A stretch of 64,000 nucleotides of DNA from Bacillus sp. FJAT-29814 (GCF_001510715.1 NZ_LMTJ01000011.1:32385-96384); one strand, 5' to 3'; counted from the stretch's first letter, positions 1-9,757 are shown. Made by a program: numbers and translations. The notes: generated by a model not told the origin, from the letters alone.

Positions 1-660
1 CTGCTCTTCAGTATCCAGCATTTCAGAATAAGGGAAATACTTTTGAAAATTTTTATCCCTTTGAGTCATTTGGGTAATATCCGCTTTTAGAAAAAAGAAA
101 GAATTAATAATTCGATCTCCAATGGTTGAAACCAAATCATTGTAGCGATACCCATCAATCGGTTTTCTTTTATAAACGGCATTCGGGTAAGGAAAGACAC
201 CGTACATCCATCGTGTATTAGCGTCTTTCCCATTAGGATTATAATAATAGCCTTCAATGGTTTTCGTAGATGGATTGATTCCACTGGCAGCACAAATAAA
301 TACCAGACCATTCACTTTTTTATAATTAGTAAAACGATGTTTGTAAAGCTCCAGGCTTTTCGGTGACAATGTTCTCTTACCGCGATAGGCCACAAATGCG
401 ATGACAGGTCCTATTGTTAGGGTACGATTCTTTATGACCATTTCATAAGAAAGTTCTTCCGGAACTGTAAAGTACTCTTTTAATTCTTTCGGTAAGCCAA
501 TCGTATCCTCGGGTAATTCGTCGTTAATATTAACAACCATTTCTCTAACCCAGGCACCGATTCGGATGATTAGTTTTTTAGAATTAATATCATAAACCTC
601 TGCGAATTTCATAGTAAATTCAATCGTGTCGGGTTCAGTCATATGAGTAATTTTGATCAT
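1..660 (-). CDS. YheC/YheD-type ATP-grasp protein, N-terminal part (runs off the window)
   Basis: An open frame starts with ATG at 660 and continues without a stop to the left edge, so about 220 N-terminal residues are visible. AAGAAGGTG lies just upstream of the ATG. The protein carries the LTIGPVIAF motif, matching IGPIIGLLL and IGPILGMLV in the three paralogues at 2.9-7.9 kb, and the following VNGLVFICAASGIN and GVFPYPNAVYKRK blocks also align with them. It is therefore a fourth member of the endospore coat-associated YheC/YheD family. The ATP-grasp catalytic half lies outside the window. Glycosyltransferase genes next door fit a role in spore outer-layer assembly, but the substrate is unknown. 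Confidence 0.75.
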   Translation of the reverse strand, partial: MIKITHMTEPDTIEFTMKFAEVYDINSKKLIIRIGAWVREMVVNINDELPEDTIGLPKELKEYFTVPEELSYEMVIKNRTLTIGPVIAFVAYRGKRTLSPKSLELYKHRFTNYKKVNGLVFICAASGINPSTKTIEGYYYNPNGKDANTRWMYGVFPYPNAVYKRKPIDGYRYNDLVSTIGDRIINSFFFLKADITQMTQRDKNFQKYFPYSEMLDTEEQ

Positions 661-693
661 TTTACACCTTCTTTTTACCGGCTTAATATACGG

Positions 694-1407
694 TTAATCT
701 GGGGTAACATATTCTTGGAAATTATCAGTAAATGCAATTCGTTTTGAGGTTTGATTGAAGTAATTTGCTGAAGGGTTCCATGTATGTGAATCATCACCGT
801 GTCTGATATAGGCAAAATTATATCTGCTAGTGGAATAGATCCGAAAGCCTTTCGCCCGGCATCTTGTAGTAAAGCTCAAACCCTCACCAACGTTCTTATC
901 AGGAAAAGGAACCTTTTCCATTACCTCTTTCTTAGCCACAATCGTTCCTCCTTGAAGAATTGATACTGGCTTGTGTTCTCTTTTGGGAAAGCGGAGCCTT
1001 AGCTCATTCGTCAAGGCATTATACATATAACATGTACGTTTTCCTACTACATCAGCATTCTTTTTTTCAAACGTGTCCATTGCCTCAGTTAAAAACAATG
1101 AACCATAATAGTCATCATCATCAAATTTTGCAATATAGCTATATTTAGCGTTATTAACCCCAAAGTTAAGACATGCTCCAAGAGTAATATGATCTGAAAG
1201 TTGAAAGATGGAAACATGGTGGTAGTTTTTCGCATATTCTTCCCACTCAAGTAGATTCATTGAGTCATTATTTAAAATAATAATCAGTTCTTTTTCTGGC
1301 CATATTTGATTACCATAGCTTGCAAAAACATTCTCGATGTAATCCAGTCTATTTGTTACGGTTACAATCGAAACTCCTTTACGCCCTTTTAGTGGTACTT
1401 CATTCAA
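694..1407 (-). CDS. Family 2 (GT-A) glycosyltransferase
   Basis: This 237-residue protein begins with a typical GT-A strand (VSIVTVTNR, about residues 13-21). It has the nucleotide-sugar binding acidic cluster AKFDDDDYYG near residue 93-102 and a later GEGLSFTTRCRAKGFRIY segment typical of family 2 transferases. It lacks signal peptide and membrane segments, so it should act in the cytoplasm, transferring a sugar from an NDP donor. It lies upstream of the partial YheC/YheD gene on the same strand. The divergent neighbour is a polysaccharide pyruvyl transferase, so the local theme is surface polysaccharide or spore-coat sugar synthesis. Donor and acceptor cannot be read from sequence. Confidence 0.8.
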   Translation of the reverse strand: MNEVPLKGRKGVSIVTVTNRLDYIENVFASYGNQIWPEKELIIILNNDSMNLLEWEEYAKNYHHVSIFQLSDHITLGACLNFGVNNAKYSYIAKFDDDDYYGSLFLTEAMDTFEKKNADVVGKRTCYMYNALTNELRLRFPKREHKPVSILQGGTIVAKKEVMEKVPFPDKNVGEGLSFTTRCRAKGFRIYSTSRYNFAYIRHGDDSHTWNPSANYFNQTSKRIAFTDNFQEYVTPD

Positions 1408-1730
1408 GAATGCCCACCCTTTCTATATCAATAATTTCTCCTATATTCTATTCTTTGGTCGAAAAATTGTTGAAAATTTAAATTTAGAAATGTTCCTTCC
1501 ATCTTTTTAGGCCTGTTGCTTTCCCAACCTTAAAATTCAAACTGTACCCCAGGAAATTCTATCGGTTTTTTCGATTGGTACATTCCCATATTTAAAGGAT
1601 ATTCAACTTCGTACAAAATGATTGGGTCTATATTCTATGCCCTTATCAATTAAACACCCAATCTTTTCTTTTTCCTGTCCATACACTAGTAATATGCGAA
1701 TTGATATTCCAGAAACTGGAGGGAAATATT

Positions 1731-2828
1731 GTGAAAAAGGTTCTTTACTTAGGCTGGTTAGGGCATCAGAATATTGGAGACGAATTAATGTGGGATTTAT
1801 TCAGAGAGAAATTTTATACGAAGGCCGATAACGATGTATATAGGTTGAGTCACACCGATAAACGAATAAAAAATAAGCTTTCCTATAATAAGAATCTTCT
1901 TAAAAACTATGACATCATTGTTTTGGGTGGGGGATCCCTTCTCACACCTGGATGCATTAATATTTTGTACCAGGCTATCCAAGTGAATAAAGATATTAAA
2001 ATAATGATTTGGGGCAGCGGCATTGATTGGATTGAAAAAAGATATTTAAACAAATTTATCTTAAAAAAAGGGAACATAGGAAGAATTAATGAGTTTAATA
2101 TTTTTCCCCATAAAGGCTTTGTGTTTAAAATGCAGCAAGTAATAAACCACGCAACATTTATATGTGTTCGTGGACATTATACGTACAAAATGCTGCAGAG
2201 TATGGGATTGGCGGTAGATAAAGTCATTGTTTCTGGTGATCCGGGTCTTCTGCTACATCCAATAAATGGGGAACATCGTTTTACTTCTGAATCGAACCTT
2301 GTTGCTGTAAATTGGGGAACAGCTAAAAACCGTCTATATGGTAAAAATGAAATGAAGTTAGAAAAAGAGATGGCTAATTCAATCAAAGTATTAACTGAAA
2401 AAGGAAATAAAATTCGGATTTATCCTATTTGGAAGGATGATCTACTGCCGTGCCAACGACTCTTTCAGCTTATTGGGGACAATGAAAATGTTGAATTAAT
2501 AACCAGTCTTTTGGATCAACATCAAATAATGGAGTTAATTAAGGATTGCAAATTTACGATTAATTTTAAATTACACGCAAATGTTCTTTCAGCCGCCAGT
2601 GGGATTCCTTTTATTGCTTTAGGCTATCGATTTAAAACATTCGATTTTGCTCAATCCATTGGATTAGAATCGCTTGTCGTCTCAACTGATGATCCTAATT
2701 TTGAGCAAAGCCTCCTTACAGCTGTTAAATATATTGAAGAACATGGGCCTTCCCTCATGAGCAATATTCCACTTATTCACAAGGAATGTGAGAGACATCT
2801 TGATCAAATTTTTGAATTATTTAAATAG
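1731..2828 (+). CDS. Polysaccharide pyruvyl transferase family protein (CsaB-like)
   Basis: The chosen start is GTG 1731, eight bases after GGAGGG at 1718-1723; the frame stays open further upstream but has no ribosome-binding site there. The 365-residue product opens with KKVLYLGWLGHQNIGDELMW, the glycine-rich N-terminal signature of polysaccharide pyruvyl transferases. It continues with LGGGSLLTPG, a second Rossmann-like half around VAVNWGTAKN, and the FKLHANVLSAASGIPFIALGYR block typical of the family. Such enzymes move pyruvate from phosphoenolpyruvate onto a sugar. A terminator hairpin follows at 2855-2886. The family call is strong; the acceptor is unknown. Confidence 0.82.
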   Translation: MKKVLYLGWLGHQNIGDELMWDLFREKFYTKADNDVYRLSHTDKRIKNKLSYNKNLLKNYDIIVLGGGSLLTPGCINILYQAIQVNKDIKIMIWGSGIDWIEKRYLNKFILKKGNIGRINEFNIFPHKGFVFKMQQVINHATFICVRGHYTYKMLQSMGLAVDKVIVSGDPGLLLHPINGEHRFTSESNLVAVNWGTAKNRLYGKNEMKLEKEMANSIKVLTEKGNKIRIYPIWKDDLLPCQRLFQLIGDNENVELITSLLDQHQIMELIKDCKFTINFKLHANVLSAASGIPFIALGYRFKTFDFAQSIGLESLVVSTDDPNFEQSLLTAVKYIEEHGPSLMSNIPLIHKECERHLDQIFELFK

Positions 2829-2854
2829 AATTCATTCCCTCTCACTTTATCATT

Positions 2855-2886
2855 AAAGGAACTCCGGATATACTCCGGAGTTCCTT
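2855..2886. terminator. Bidirectional terminator between convergent genes
   Basis: A near-perfect inverted repeat (AAAGGAACTCCGGA / TCCGGAGTTCCTTT, 4-nt loop) sits between the stop of the pyruvyl transferase gene (2828) and the stop of the convergent YheC/YheD gene (2900). A-rich and T-rich ends on both arms suit termination on either strand. Confidence 0.8.
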
Positions 2887-2899
2887 TCCCCATTTCAAC

Positions 2900-4207
2900 C
2901 TACAATCCCATCGCTATATACTTTCCATACAGCACTGGATTTGATTTAACTGAATAGTACATTTTTCGATCTTTGATGATTAATGGAAAGTCGTGATCAG
3001 GTCTCTTATTCATTTCGATAACCCAGACATGATCCTCTTGGTCAATGCCAACATCAATCCCTAAATCAGCATAGGCTCCTGCCATTTCGTCTATTTTACA
3101 AGCCATCATTGTACAAATAGAAATGATTTCTTGAGATTTCTTAAATGCTGTTAATTCGTCATAGCCAAATTGAGTCATTAACGCCAACGTTCCCTCCATA
3201 GCAAAGCCATTTGCTTTAAAATTAGAAGAAATGGCATTTGTATTGCCAAATCTCGCTATCATTCCCGTACACTGCCAATGACCCGTTCCATCTTTTTGTA
3301 ATATAACACGGTAGTCAACCTTCCGATCCTCAAAGGTATGGAGGCGAATTGGCTGCTGTAATAAGCAATAGGGGTGCTTTTTTAGAAATTTATCCATCTC
3401 CTCAGCTGATAAATGTTGAATATTGTCTTGATAATTTTCCATCATGACATATTGATTTTCACTTTTTTCTATATAATAAATCCCTTGTCCCCGTGAACCA
3501 TTTTTCGGCTTTAGATAAACACCATTATATTTTTCAATAAAGGTATTAAGATTGGTTAAGGTTACTTTATTTGTTGTTTCCGAGAGATGTTTCCTTAGTT
3601 CCTCATATGGTGACAGCCAATTCCAAAACTGCCATTTATCAAAATACTGGGCATTAAAAAAGCCCTCACCAATTTTCTCCTGGAGTCCTTTCAATGTTGT
3701 TTGAGATAGTTCCACCCTTCTAAAAACAGCCTTTGGAAAAGGCAATACCGCTTCCCTCCAGTTCTCAGATGAAGAAGGATCAAATATATAACCAGTTATT
3801 GTTTCATTGGTAAAATCAATCTGCTGCTCACAAAAAACAAATAATATTCCATTTATTTGTTCATATAACATTGTATAAATTAAATAATGCTGTAAATTCC
3901 TTTGTAACCTGACTTCGGATTTTGCTAATAGTAATCCAATGATCGGTCCAATGATTAATTCATTGTTTGAATAGACCATTTCGTATTTTACATCAGTATC
4001 CATTAGGAGTTCTGATTTTACATCCTCACTAACTACAATCAGATTATTGTTTATAGAAGTTACAATGTTAACATGTACCGTCAGACTTCTCTTTCCAAAT
4101 GATAATGAAACAGTTTGCTTGTTTTCAATTCCGTAAAATTCCGCAGCTGACTGAGGTAAGAATAGTGAATGACTTGATAAAGCATCCGTATCTACTTCAT
4201 AAAGCAT
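2900..4207 (-). CDS. YheC/YheD family ATP-grasp protein (copy 1)
   Basis: I take ATG 4207 as start because GGGGGTGA lies at the right distance; the frame stays open to a TTG at 4225. The product (about 435 residues) has the N-terminal YheC/YheD beta-rich domain with IGPIIGLLL and a C-terminal ATP-grasp fold. The nucleotide-binding lysine/glycine loop is YLKPKNGSRGQGIYYI and the metal-binding end is VWVIEMNKRPD. The family is known as endospore coat-associated proteins; a ligase acting on a carboxylate is implied by the fold but no substrate is established. It is the last of three consecutive overlapping paralogues (overlap about 11 bp with the upstream gene), so they are almost certainly one transcript. 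Confidence 0.82.
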   Translation of the reverse strand: MLYEVDTDALSSHSLFLPQSAAEFYGIENKQTVSLSFGKRSLTVHVNIVTSINNNLIVVSEDVKSELLMDTDVKYEMVYSNNELIIGPIIGLLLAKSEVRLQRNLQHYLIYTMLYEQINGILFVFCEQQIDFTNETITGYIFDPSSSENWREAVLPFPKAVFRRVELSQTTLKGLQEKIGEGFFNAQYFDKWQFWNWLSPYEELRKHLSETTNKVTLTNLNTFIEKYNGVYLKPKNGSRGQGIYYIEKSENQYVMMENYQDNIQHLSAEEMDKFLKKHPYCLLQQPIRLHTFEDRKVDYRVILQKDGTGHWQCTGMIARFGNTNAISSNFKANGFAMEGTLALMTQFGYDELTAFKKSQEIISICTMMACKIDEMAGAYADLGIDVGIDQEDHVWVIEMNKRPDHDFPLIIKDRKMYYSVKSNPVLYGKYIAMGL

Positions 4208-5543
4208 TTCTTTGTTCACCCCCAAATCCTGCTAACCATTTTGCATAATGGAATGGGGCTGATTTAATTTTATAGTATAGCTGGAAGTCATTTGCATCTA
4301 GGGCAATCGTCATATCAGGGTTACGATTATTGATCTCAATCACCCAAAGATGATGGTCTTCGTCAATCCCAATATCAATACCGATATAGCCAAGGTGAAG
4401 TCCTTTTCTTTCTAATACTTCACAACAGGAAAGTGCTAACGCCTCTAATTCCTTATATTTCTTAAAGGCCTGCTGGGGGTCATCCGGATATAGATCCACG
4501 AGGGCTTGCCAGCCTTTTTCTGCTGACCCTCCGCTGGATATATTGCTCACAATGCTATCTACATCACCAAACTTTGTTATCATCCCTGGAACAGACCAAG
4601 CCCCATTTTGATTTTTTATGGCAATCACCCGAATGTCCATTACGCGATTATTATTTCGGAGTAAGGGGATTTTCTGTTGAATAATATATTTCTGCAGGTC
4701 TAGTTCTGATTGCAAATATAGTTGAACAGCTTCCCAGTTGTCTAGGATGGTCACGATATTTTTACCTTTTACGCGATAGCTCAATTTATACTCTTGCCCG
4801 GACCTTGAAAGTTGATAGATTCCTGTCCCTTGCATGCCTGCCTTTGGCTTAACAAAAGTTTTTTGGTAAACATCCATTAACTGTTTAACAGCTTCCATAT
4901 CTTCTGCCATAACGGTTATTGGCAGGTTTCTCCTCAATTGTTCCTGTCCCGAAAACCATTCCCACATTTCCCATTTATTAAAAACATGTGAATTAAAAAA
5001 TTTGTCGCCAATTAATTCTTGTAATTTATTGCGTGTTGACTCCTTAATGGTTTTTCTGACAAAGACTGTTGATGGAACTGGATATACGCCTTTTACCCAT
5101 TCCATTTCTAATGGATTATAGGCATAACCATTGATTAGTTTTTTCTTATAGTTGATTCCATCAGAAGTAAAGAGAACAATGAGCCCATTAATATGTTGAT
5201 AATCATTTAAATAATTCTTATAAATTTTTATTCTACTCAAGTTCATTTCATTGATTTTTCCGCGAACCAGCATCCCCAAAATGGGCCCAATCATCAAGAT
5301 GCCTTCCTGCATGTGTATTTCATATTCAACAAATTCTGGAAGTGACATATCTTTTACTAGATTAGCAGATAAATAGATACATCGCTCATGGTCATCATGG
5401 TATGCTACACTAGCACTTGTCTGAATAGCCCCAATACTTATCGTTAGGACCTCCTCTCCCTTCAATGGCAATTTTTCAACTGCAGTCGTCGGAAAAGAAA
5501 TGGTGGATCTAGAAGTTGGAGTTGTATTGATCATAAATCTCAT
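4197..5543 (-). CDS. YheC/YheD family ATP-grasp protein (copy 2)
   Basis: This 448-residue protein has the same two-domain layout as its neighbours: IGPILGMLV in the N-terminal domain, FVKPKAGMQGTGIYQL as the ATP-grasp loop, DIRVIAIKN in the middle, and LWVIEINNRNPD at the metal-binding end. The start at 5543 follows GGGGGAACGGAAG. It overlaps the upstream 783-aa gene by 35 bp and the downstream copy by about 11 bp, which argues for translational coupling and for joint action of the three products. Divergence among the copies is high, so they are old duplicates rather than recent ones. Expected role: spore coat or cortex-associated ATP-dependent ligase; substrate unknown. Confidence 0.82.
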   Translation of the reverse strand: MRFMINTTPTSRSTISFPTTAVEKLPLKGEEVLTISIGAIQTSASVAYHDDHERCIYLSANLVKDMSLPEFVEYEIHMQEGILMIGPILGMLVRGKINEMNLSRIKIYKNYLNDYQHINGLIVLFTSDGINYKKKLINGYAYNPLEMEWVKGVYPVPSTVFVRKTIKESTRNKLQELIGDKFFNSHVFNKWEMWEWFSGQEQLRRNLPITVMAEDMEAVKQLMDVYQKTFVKPKAGMQGTGIYQLSRSGQEYKLSYRVKGKNIVTILDNWEAVQLYLQSELDLQKYIIQQKIPLLRNNNRVMDIRVIAIKNQNGAWSVPGMITKFGDVDSIVSNISSGGSAEKGWQALVDLYPDDPQQAFKKYKELEALALSCCEVLERKGLHLGYIGIDIGIDEDHHLWVIEINNRNPDMTIALDANDFQLYYKIKSAPFHYAKWLAGFGGEQRNAL

Positions 5544-7860
5544 CTTCCGTTCCCCCTTCTGCTTCCGTTACGGCAAATCCTTGTAAATGGACTGCATAAA
5601 TAATCGGCTGATAACGAATCGTTAAATACGTATTCATGTCCATTGCTTTAAAACCTTTAAAGCTTGGAAAAATGTTTGCCTCAATAATCCATGGAAACCC
5701 TTCTTGGTCAAGGCCAATGTCTAGGCCAAACTCTGCAAAATGTGCATTTTCTTTCTTATCCAATAATCTGCAGAATTTTCGACATAATTTTAAAATGCTT
5801 TTTTGAACCTTTTCAAAGGATAAATCAATGCCTGTCTCCTTAACCACTTCCTCCAAAGTCATTGCCTCTCCGCCTCTGGCAATATTCGTTAAAACCTCGT
5901 TTTCACCAGCTACCCTGCATTCAATACCTGTACAAATCCAGTCTTCCTTATCATATTTTTGCATGACAACCCTGACATCGAAAGGACGGTTGTTAACCTT
6001 TAATAATGGAATATACGTTTGATATAAATACTTTTCATGAAATATATTTAAATTGCTCAACATCTCCTCTAAACCTTTTGCATCAGGAATAAGGTGCTGG
6101 AGACGAAACCCCTTACGATGGTCATAAAGAATATATCCTTCACCACTTTCGCCTGCATTCTGTTCAATGACAAAAATGCCACGGCCCCGGGATAGGCTCA
6201 CTGGCTTTAAAATAACCTTTTGCTTTTCATTTACAAATTCAATCAACTCATTCATATTTTTATATAGATGAGTATCAGGCAAATGATTTTTCATTTTCTT
6301 TTCATCCTGGAGATTTAAAAGATCTGACTTCTTATAATGATGAGAGTTAAATAATTTATCATCAGTTAATTCGATTAATTGCTTAATCCGATCCGCTTTT
6401 TGATGGAAATTTCTTCGGTATATGGCAGCAGGTATGGGCGCTGTTCCATATTCCCATTTTTTGTGAATCGGATCATAAATCATTCCGTAAGCAATCTTTT
6501 CCTCCCAATCGATAGAGCGGGAAGAAAAAGCAATCACTAAGCCGCCGAATTTTTCATATATTCCAAGACGGTCGGAAAATTTTTCCATATAAGCAGGGGT
6601 ATAAAGTTGATTTTTTTCTCCTAATAGTAAACCAATTGTGGGTCCGATGATTACTTTTTGCGATGAAATATGGAGCTGGTACACTATGTCATTTGGAATA
6701 TGCAGCTTTGTTAATAAGGAACGAGAGATTAAAATTTCAATGGGAGTATGAAATGTGTTGTTTTTTAACAGAACTGCCCCTTCTTTCACAATGTTACACG
6801 GCTGTTCCTTGACGCCAAACTGAAGGACGTTAAGCTCGCTGCTTGTAGATTTCATTAATTCGCCGGGTAATTTGAGTGTCAGCTCTTCATCCTCAAAGGC
6901 ACTAAATTTGATCCAAACGGAAGAACCATCTTTTATTAACTGTTTTATTTTTTTATTTTCTTTAATCGAGCTAGAGAAAAGTTCGTTCCTTTTAATTAAA
7001 TCATTGGGTTGACTTTGACTATTCGCTTCATCTGATTTGTCCTTTTGTTGAAGCAGTTCCTTGGCAACTTTTAAGGGAGTTTCGAAGATAGATTGACAAA
7101 TCTGCTGATTCCATGAATAAAGGTCTTTCAAAATAAGATTAAAAGAACAGGTGGAGTTGATCGTTATTTGCCCAATGCTATTGATGGAAAACAACAGCCC
7201 AATCTCATAGATGCCAGGATAATAATAATGAATGATTTGCAATAGTTTTTCACTATGCTCATAAAGGATTTCCTGTAATTCCATTACATCCTTAGGCTTT
7301 TGCGGCAAATTTTCAAGTAATGAAGCGGCATCCTCCAAAAGATGTTTTATTCCACCTGCGTCCTCTACATAAATAATGGGAATTTCCCATTCACTATTTG
7401 AAAGTTTTTGCCCCAGAACATAAATTTTCACAGGAGCATTGTTATGTTCCTTTTCATTATCAATTTTTATATCCCTGATCAATTCTGATTGTGCCTGAAT
7501 TAATTCAAATAAGTTCTTTTTCTTAATGACATGGTGCTCATTTATCACCTGAAATTTTGGATGAATTGACAGCTCCCTTAATAGTCTAATATACTTTTTT
7601 TGAAAAAATTTTGTTGGATTATAAATAATCGAAGGAATATCCATTGTTTGCTTTTTTGTTTCTGCATTATTTTCGATTACAATTGCTTCGGTTTTTAATA
7701 ATGGCAGAGAAATGTGTTGAAGAGTGAAATAGACAATTTTCAGGTTTAGCTCTTCCGCTTTTACGGCAAACAAATGCCAAATGCCCTTCTTAGTGTCGTC
7801 TTTATTACGTCTTAAATGATTCCAATCCCTAATGGATAGTAAAACCCCTATGGTTTCCAT
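5509..7860 (-). CDS. Double YheC/YheD-type ATP-grasp fusion protein
   Basis: At 783 residues this is nearly twice the family length. Residues from about 310 onward form a complete YheC/YheD unit: IGPTIGLLLG, then ILKPVSLSRGRGIFVI, then PWIIEANIFPSF. The first ~270 residues look like a degenerate ATP-grasp half: SIIYNPTKFF, a linker, then YYPGIYEIGLLFSINSIGQI, which mirrors the FAEFGLDIGLDQEGF region of the intact unit but has lost the terminal glutamate-asparagine pair (ITINSTCSF). A strong AAGGAGG precedes ATG 7860 by about 14 nt, rather long. It heads the three-gene overlapping operon. The N-terminal half may be structural rather than catalytic; that is inference. Confidence 0.78.
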   Translation of the reverse strand: METIGVLLSIRDWNHLRRNKDDTKKGIWHLFAVKAEELNLKIVYFTLQHISLPLLKTEAIVIENNAETKKQTMDIPSIIYNPTKFFQKKYIRLLRELSIHPKFQVINEHHVIKKKNLFELIQAQSELIRDIKIDNEKEHNNAPVKIYVLGQKLSNSEWEIPIIYVEDAGGIKHLLEDAASLLENLPQKPKDVMELQEILYEHSEKLLQIIHYYYPGIYEIGLLFSINSIGQITINSTCSFNLILKDLYSWNQQICQSIFETPLKVAKELLQQKDKSDEANSQSQPNDLIKRNELFSSSIKENKKIKQLIKDGSSVWIKFSAFEDEELTLKLPGELMKSTSSELNVLQFGVKEQPCNIVKEGAVLLKNNTFHTPIEILISRSLLTKLHIPNDIVYQLHISSQKVIIGPTIGLLLGEKNQLYTPAYMEKFSDRLGIYEKFGGLVIAFSSRSIDWEEKIAYGMIYDPIHKKWEYGTAPIPAAIYRRNFHQKADRIKQLIELTDDKLFNSHHYKKSDLLNLQDEKKMKNHLPDTHLYKNMNELIEFVNEKQKVILKPVSLSRGRGIFVIEQNAGESGEGYILYDHRKGFRLQHLIPDAKGLEEMLSNLNIFHEKYLYQTYIPLLKVNNRPFDVRVVMQKYDKEDWICTGIECRVAGENEVLTNIARGGEAMTLEEVVKETGIDLSFEKVQKSILKLCRKFCRLLDKKENAHFAEFGLDIGLDQEGFPWIIEANIFPSFKGFKAMDMNTYLTIRYQPIIYAVHLQGFAVTEAEGGTEDEIYDQYNSNF

Positions 7861-7999
7861 CTGCTAAATTCTGTCCTCCTTGCTAACTCCTTTATGACCT
7901 TATTCTTCTATATATTCAAGTCCAAATAAATTTGTATAGGCGAAAAAGCCAGCCATTAAGCGGTTACTTTTGGGATTGATTGGTTATTTTTTATAAAAA

Positions 8000-8095
8000 T
8001 TATCCTCGTTGAAAGCTTTTAATTTTTTCATAAGAGCCATCCTTTAATAGTTTAAACATGAAGGTAGATGGTGATAGGTTCGCTTCAATGATCCA
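8000..8095 (-). pseudogene. Remnant of a fifth YheC/YheD-type gene (C-terminal end)
   Basis: Read on the minus strand, these bases encode WIIEANLSPSTF and then about 20 more residues to a stop at 8000-8002. This matches the PWIIEANIFPSF metal-binding end of the neighbouring 783-aa protein. There is an in-frame stop just before the tryptophan codon and no start, so it is a decayed C-terminal fragment. It shows that the paralogue family was once larger here. Motif agreement is clear but short. Confidence 0.55.
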
Positions 8096-8107
8096 ACTGG
8101 TTATTTA

Positions 8108-8154
8108 AAAAAGAGTGGCTCCCCTAATTAAATTTTCGGGACCACTTTTTTTAC
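8108..8154. terminator. Terminator-like hairpin
   Basis: AAAAAAGAGTGGCTCCC pairs with GGGACCACTTTTTTT across an AT-rich loop of about 14 nt, with one bulged base. A-run and T-run on the two sides allow use in either direction. It separates the YheC/YheD operon and its remnant from the CgeB-like gene. Confidence 0.6.
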
Positions 8155-8401
8155 ATGTATAAATTTCATAGGAGTGACGCTGGTATCAAAATGGCTCTGA
8201 TACTTCGCTATTTCTAAACCACTAATCGAATATGATTTCCCGAAGGGTCCCTCGTCACCTTATCTCAATCAAGAAGTGATGTTGTAATTGTATATTTATT
8301 GACTTATGCCCCATTCTAATCTTTTAAAGTATTAAACCCACACATTAAAATGGATTATTCATATATATGTATATATAGTTTAAGGACAAGGAGAGACATT
8401 A

Positions 8402-9337
8402 ATGAAAGAAGAGCTTAAACTTCTGTATTTCGTCAATGATTATCAACACCATGTAGTGAAAAATTTTTACTACTTAAGTAAAGGGCTCGAGGATGTATGT
8501 GATTGCAGAGTTTGGCATAAACCGGCTAATATTCATGAAGTCATCAAAGAATTAGATTTTCAACCAGATTTTATATTGATTAATGATGTTTCAGGATGCC
8601 CTTCCATTACTGGGCTTGATGAAGTAGATATTCCAATAGGATTACTTATACACGATGCACATCGTAATGTAAATAAACGAAACATATTTATTGAACAGTA
8701 TGATATTCAATATTTGTTTACGATTTATCGAGATGAATTCCTAAAGAGACATCCTCAATATAAAAAAAGGATGTTTTGGCTGCCGCACTTTGTGAATATA
8801 AATATTTTTAAAGATTATCAGTATCCTAAGGATATAAGCTGGTTATTAATGGGGAGGGTAACAAATCACTACCCTTTAAGACAAAAAATTTATCGGAGAA
8901 TGAAAAATAAGAACGGTTTTGTACATCATGGTCATCCAGGATATAAAAACGTAAATGAGCAAGACAGGAGGATATTTGTTGGTGAAAAATACGCAAAAGA
9001 AATAAATCGGGCTAAAATGTTCATTACAGATGATTCTAAATTCCATATGCCTTTTATGAAATATTACGAAGTGTTAGCATGCAACACACTCCTTCTAGCT
9101 CCTGCCAATAAGGAACTATTAGATTTAGGGTTTAAGCCTAATGAAAACTTTGTTGAAATCAATAAATACAATTTTGAACAGGTAGCAGAATATTATTTAA
9201 TTCATGAAGAAGAGCGAAAAAAAATCGCTCAAGCTGGTTATGAAATGGTGCGTGAACGTCATTCATTAGAAGTAAGAGTGAAGGAATTAATAAATATGAT
9301 AAAAACAATAGTAAAGAAATCTGATCCTATTGATTAA
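8402..9337 (+). CDS. CgeB-like glycosyltransferase (GT4-type C-terminal domain)
   Basis: This 311-residue protein resembles spore maturation protein CgeB and related glycosyltransferases. It shows an N-terminal Rossmann segment (LKLLYFVNDYQHHVVKNFYY), a central FWLPHFVNINIF, and the family C-terminal block PFMKYYEVLACNTLLLAP followed by an AGYEMVRERHSLEVRV helix. AAGGAG lies about ten bases before ATG 8402. It stands alone on the plus strand between two terminator-like structures. Given its spore-coat neighbours it probably glycosylates a spore surface component; the family is solid, the substrate inferred. Confidence 0.75.
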   Translation: MKEELKLLYFVNDYQHHVVKNFYYLSKGLEDVCDCRVWHKPANIHEVIKELDFQPDFILINDVSGCPSITGLDEVDIPIGLLIHDAHRNVNKRNIFIEQYDIQYLFTIYRDEFLKRHPQYKKRMFWLPHFVNINIFKDYQYPKDISWLLMGRVTNHYPLRQKIYRRMKNKNGFVHHGHPGYKNVNEQDRRIFVGEKYAKEINRAKMFITDDSKFHMPFMKYYEVLACNTLLLAPANKELLDLGFKPNENFVEINKYNFEQVAEYYLIHEEERKKIAQAGYEMVRERHSLEVRVKELINMIKTIVKKSDPID

Positions 9338-9384
9338 GACATTTAGTACATCATCTTTTACATTGAAAAAGGTGTTAAAAAAAG

Positions 9385-9448
9385 GGTGTCAGGCACCACA
9401 AAAAGACAGTGTCCACTCTAGGTGGACAAGTCCGTAGTGCCTGACACC
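9385..9448. repeat. Nested palindromic intergenic repeat (REP-like)
   Basis: The outer arms are GGTGTCAGGCAC (9385-9396) and GTGCCTGACACC (9437-9448), a perfect 12-bp inverted repeat. Inside is a second hairpin, TGTCCAC / GTGGACA. GTGTCAGGCAC palindromes are, as I recall, dispersed through many Bacillus-group intergenic regions; only this copy is visible in the window. Confidence 0.6.
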
Positions 9449-9488
9449 TCATTAAGTATGCCGTGAATGTATATTATTAATTTATTAT

Positions 9489-9757
9489 GAGGCTGGGACA
9501 AAACCCATCTCTAAATTGAAAAAGCCTGTGGAATTTTACAACAAGTAAAATTCCACAGGCTTTGAACTATAGTACGATTAATCGATATCGTGTACAACCG
9601 GAAATGAAAGATTTAATCCGCCAATATTTCGTTCAATTCCGTTCCTAATTAGTCGAAGAAAAGCTCATCGATCAAGAAGCAATTTTTATTGATGGCACAA
9701 AGATTGAAGCGAATGCGAATAAATTTACGTTTGTCTGGGTTTTCTCCCGAGGATAGA
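9489..9757 (+). pseudogene. IS1182-family transposase remnant
   Basis: The segment starts with GAGGCTGGGACAAAA, typical of IS1182-type ends, followed by a perfect 18-bp inverted repeat (AAGCCTGTGGAATTTTAC and its complement, 5-nt loop). After it, the plus strand encodes VEEKLIDQEAIFIDGTKIEA and then NANKFTFVW, the well-known core of IS1182 transposases. A stop codon precedes this block and the frame is lost after it. Most of the element is missing. It lies between coat genes and the first integrase remnant, a sign of past insertions at this border. Confidence 0.7.
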
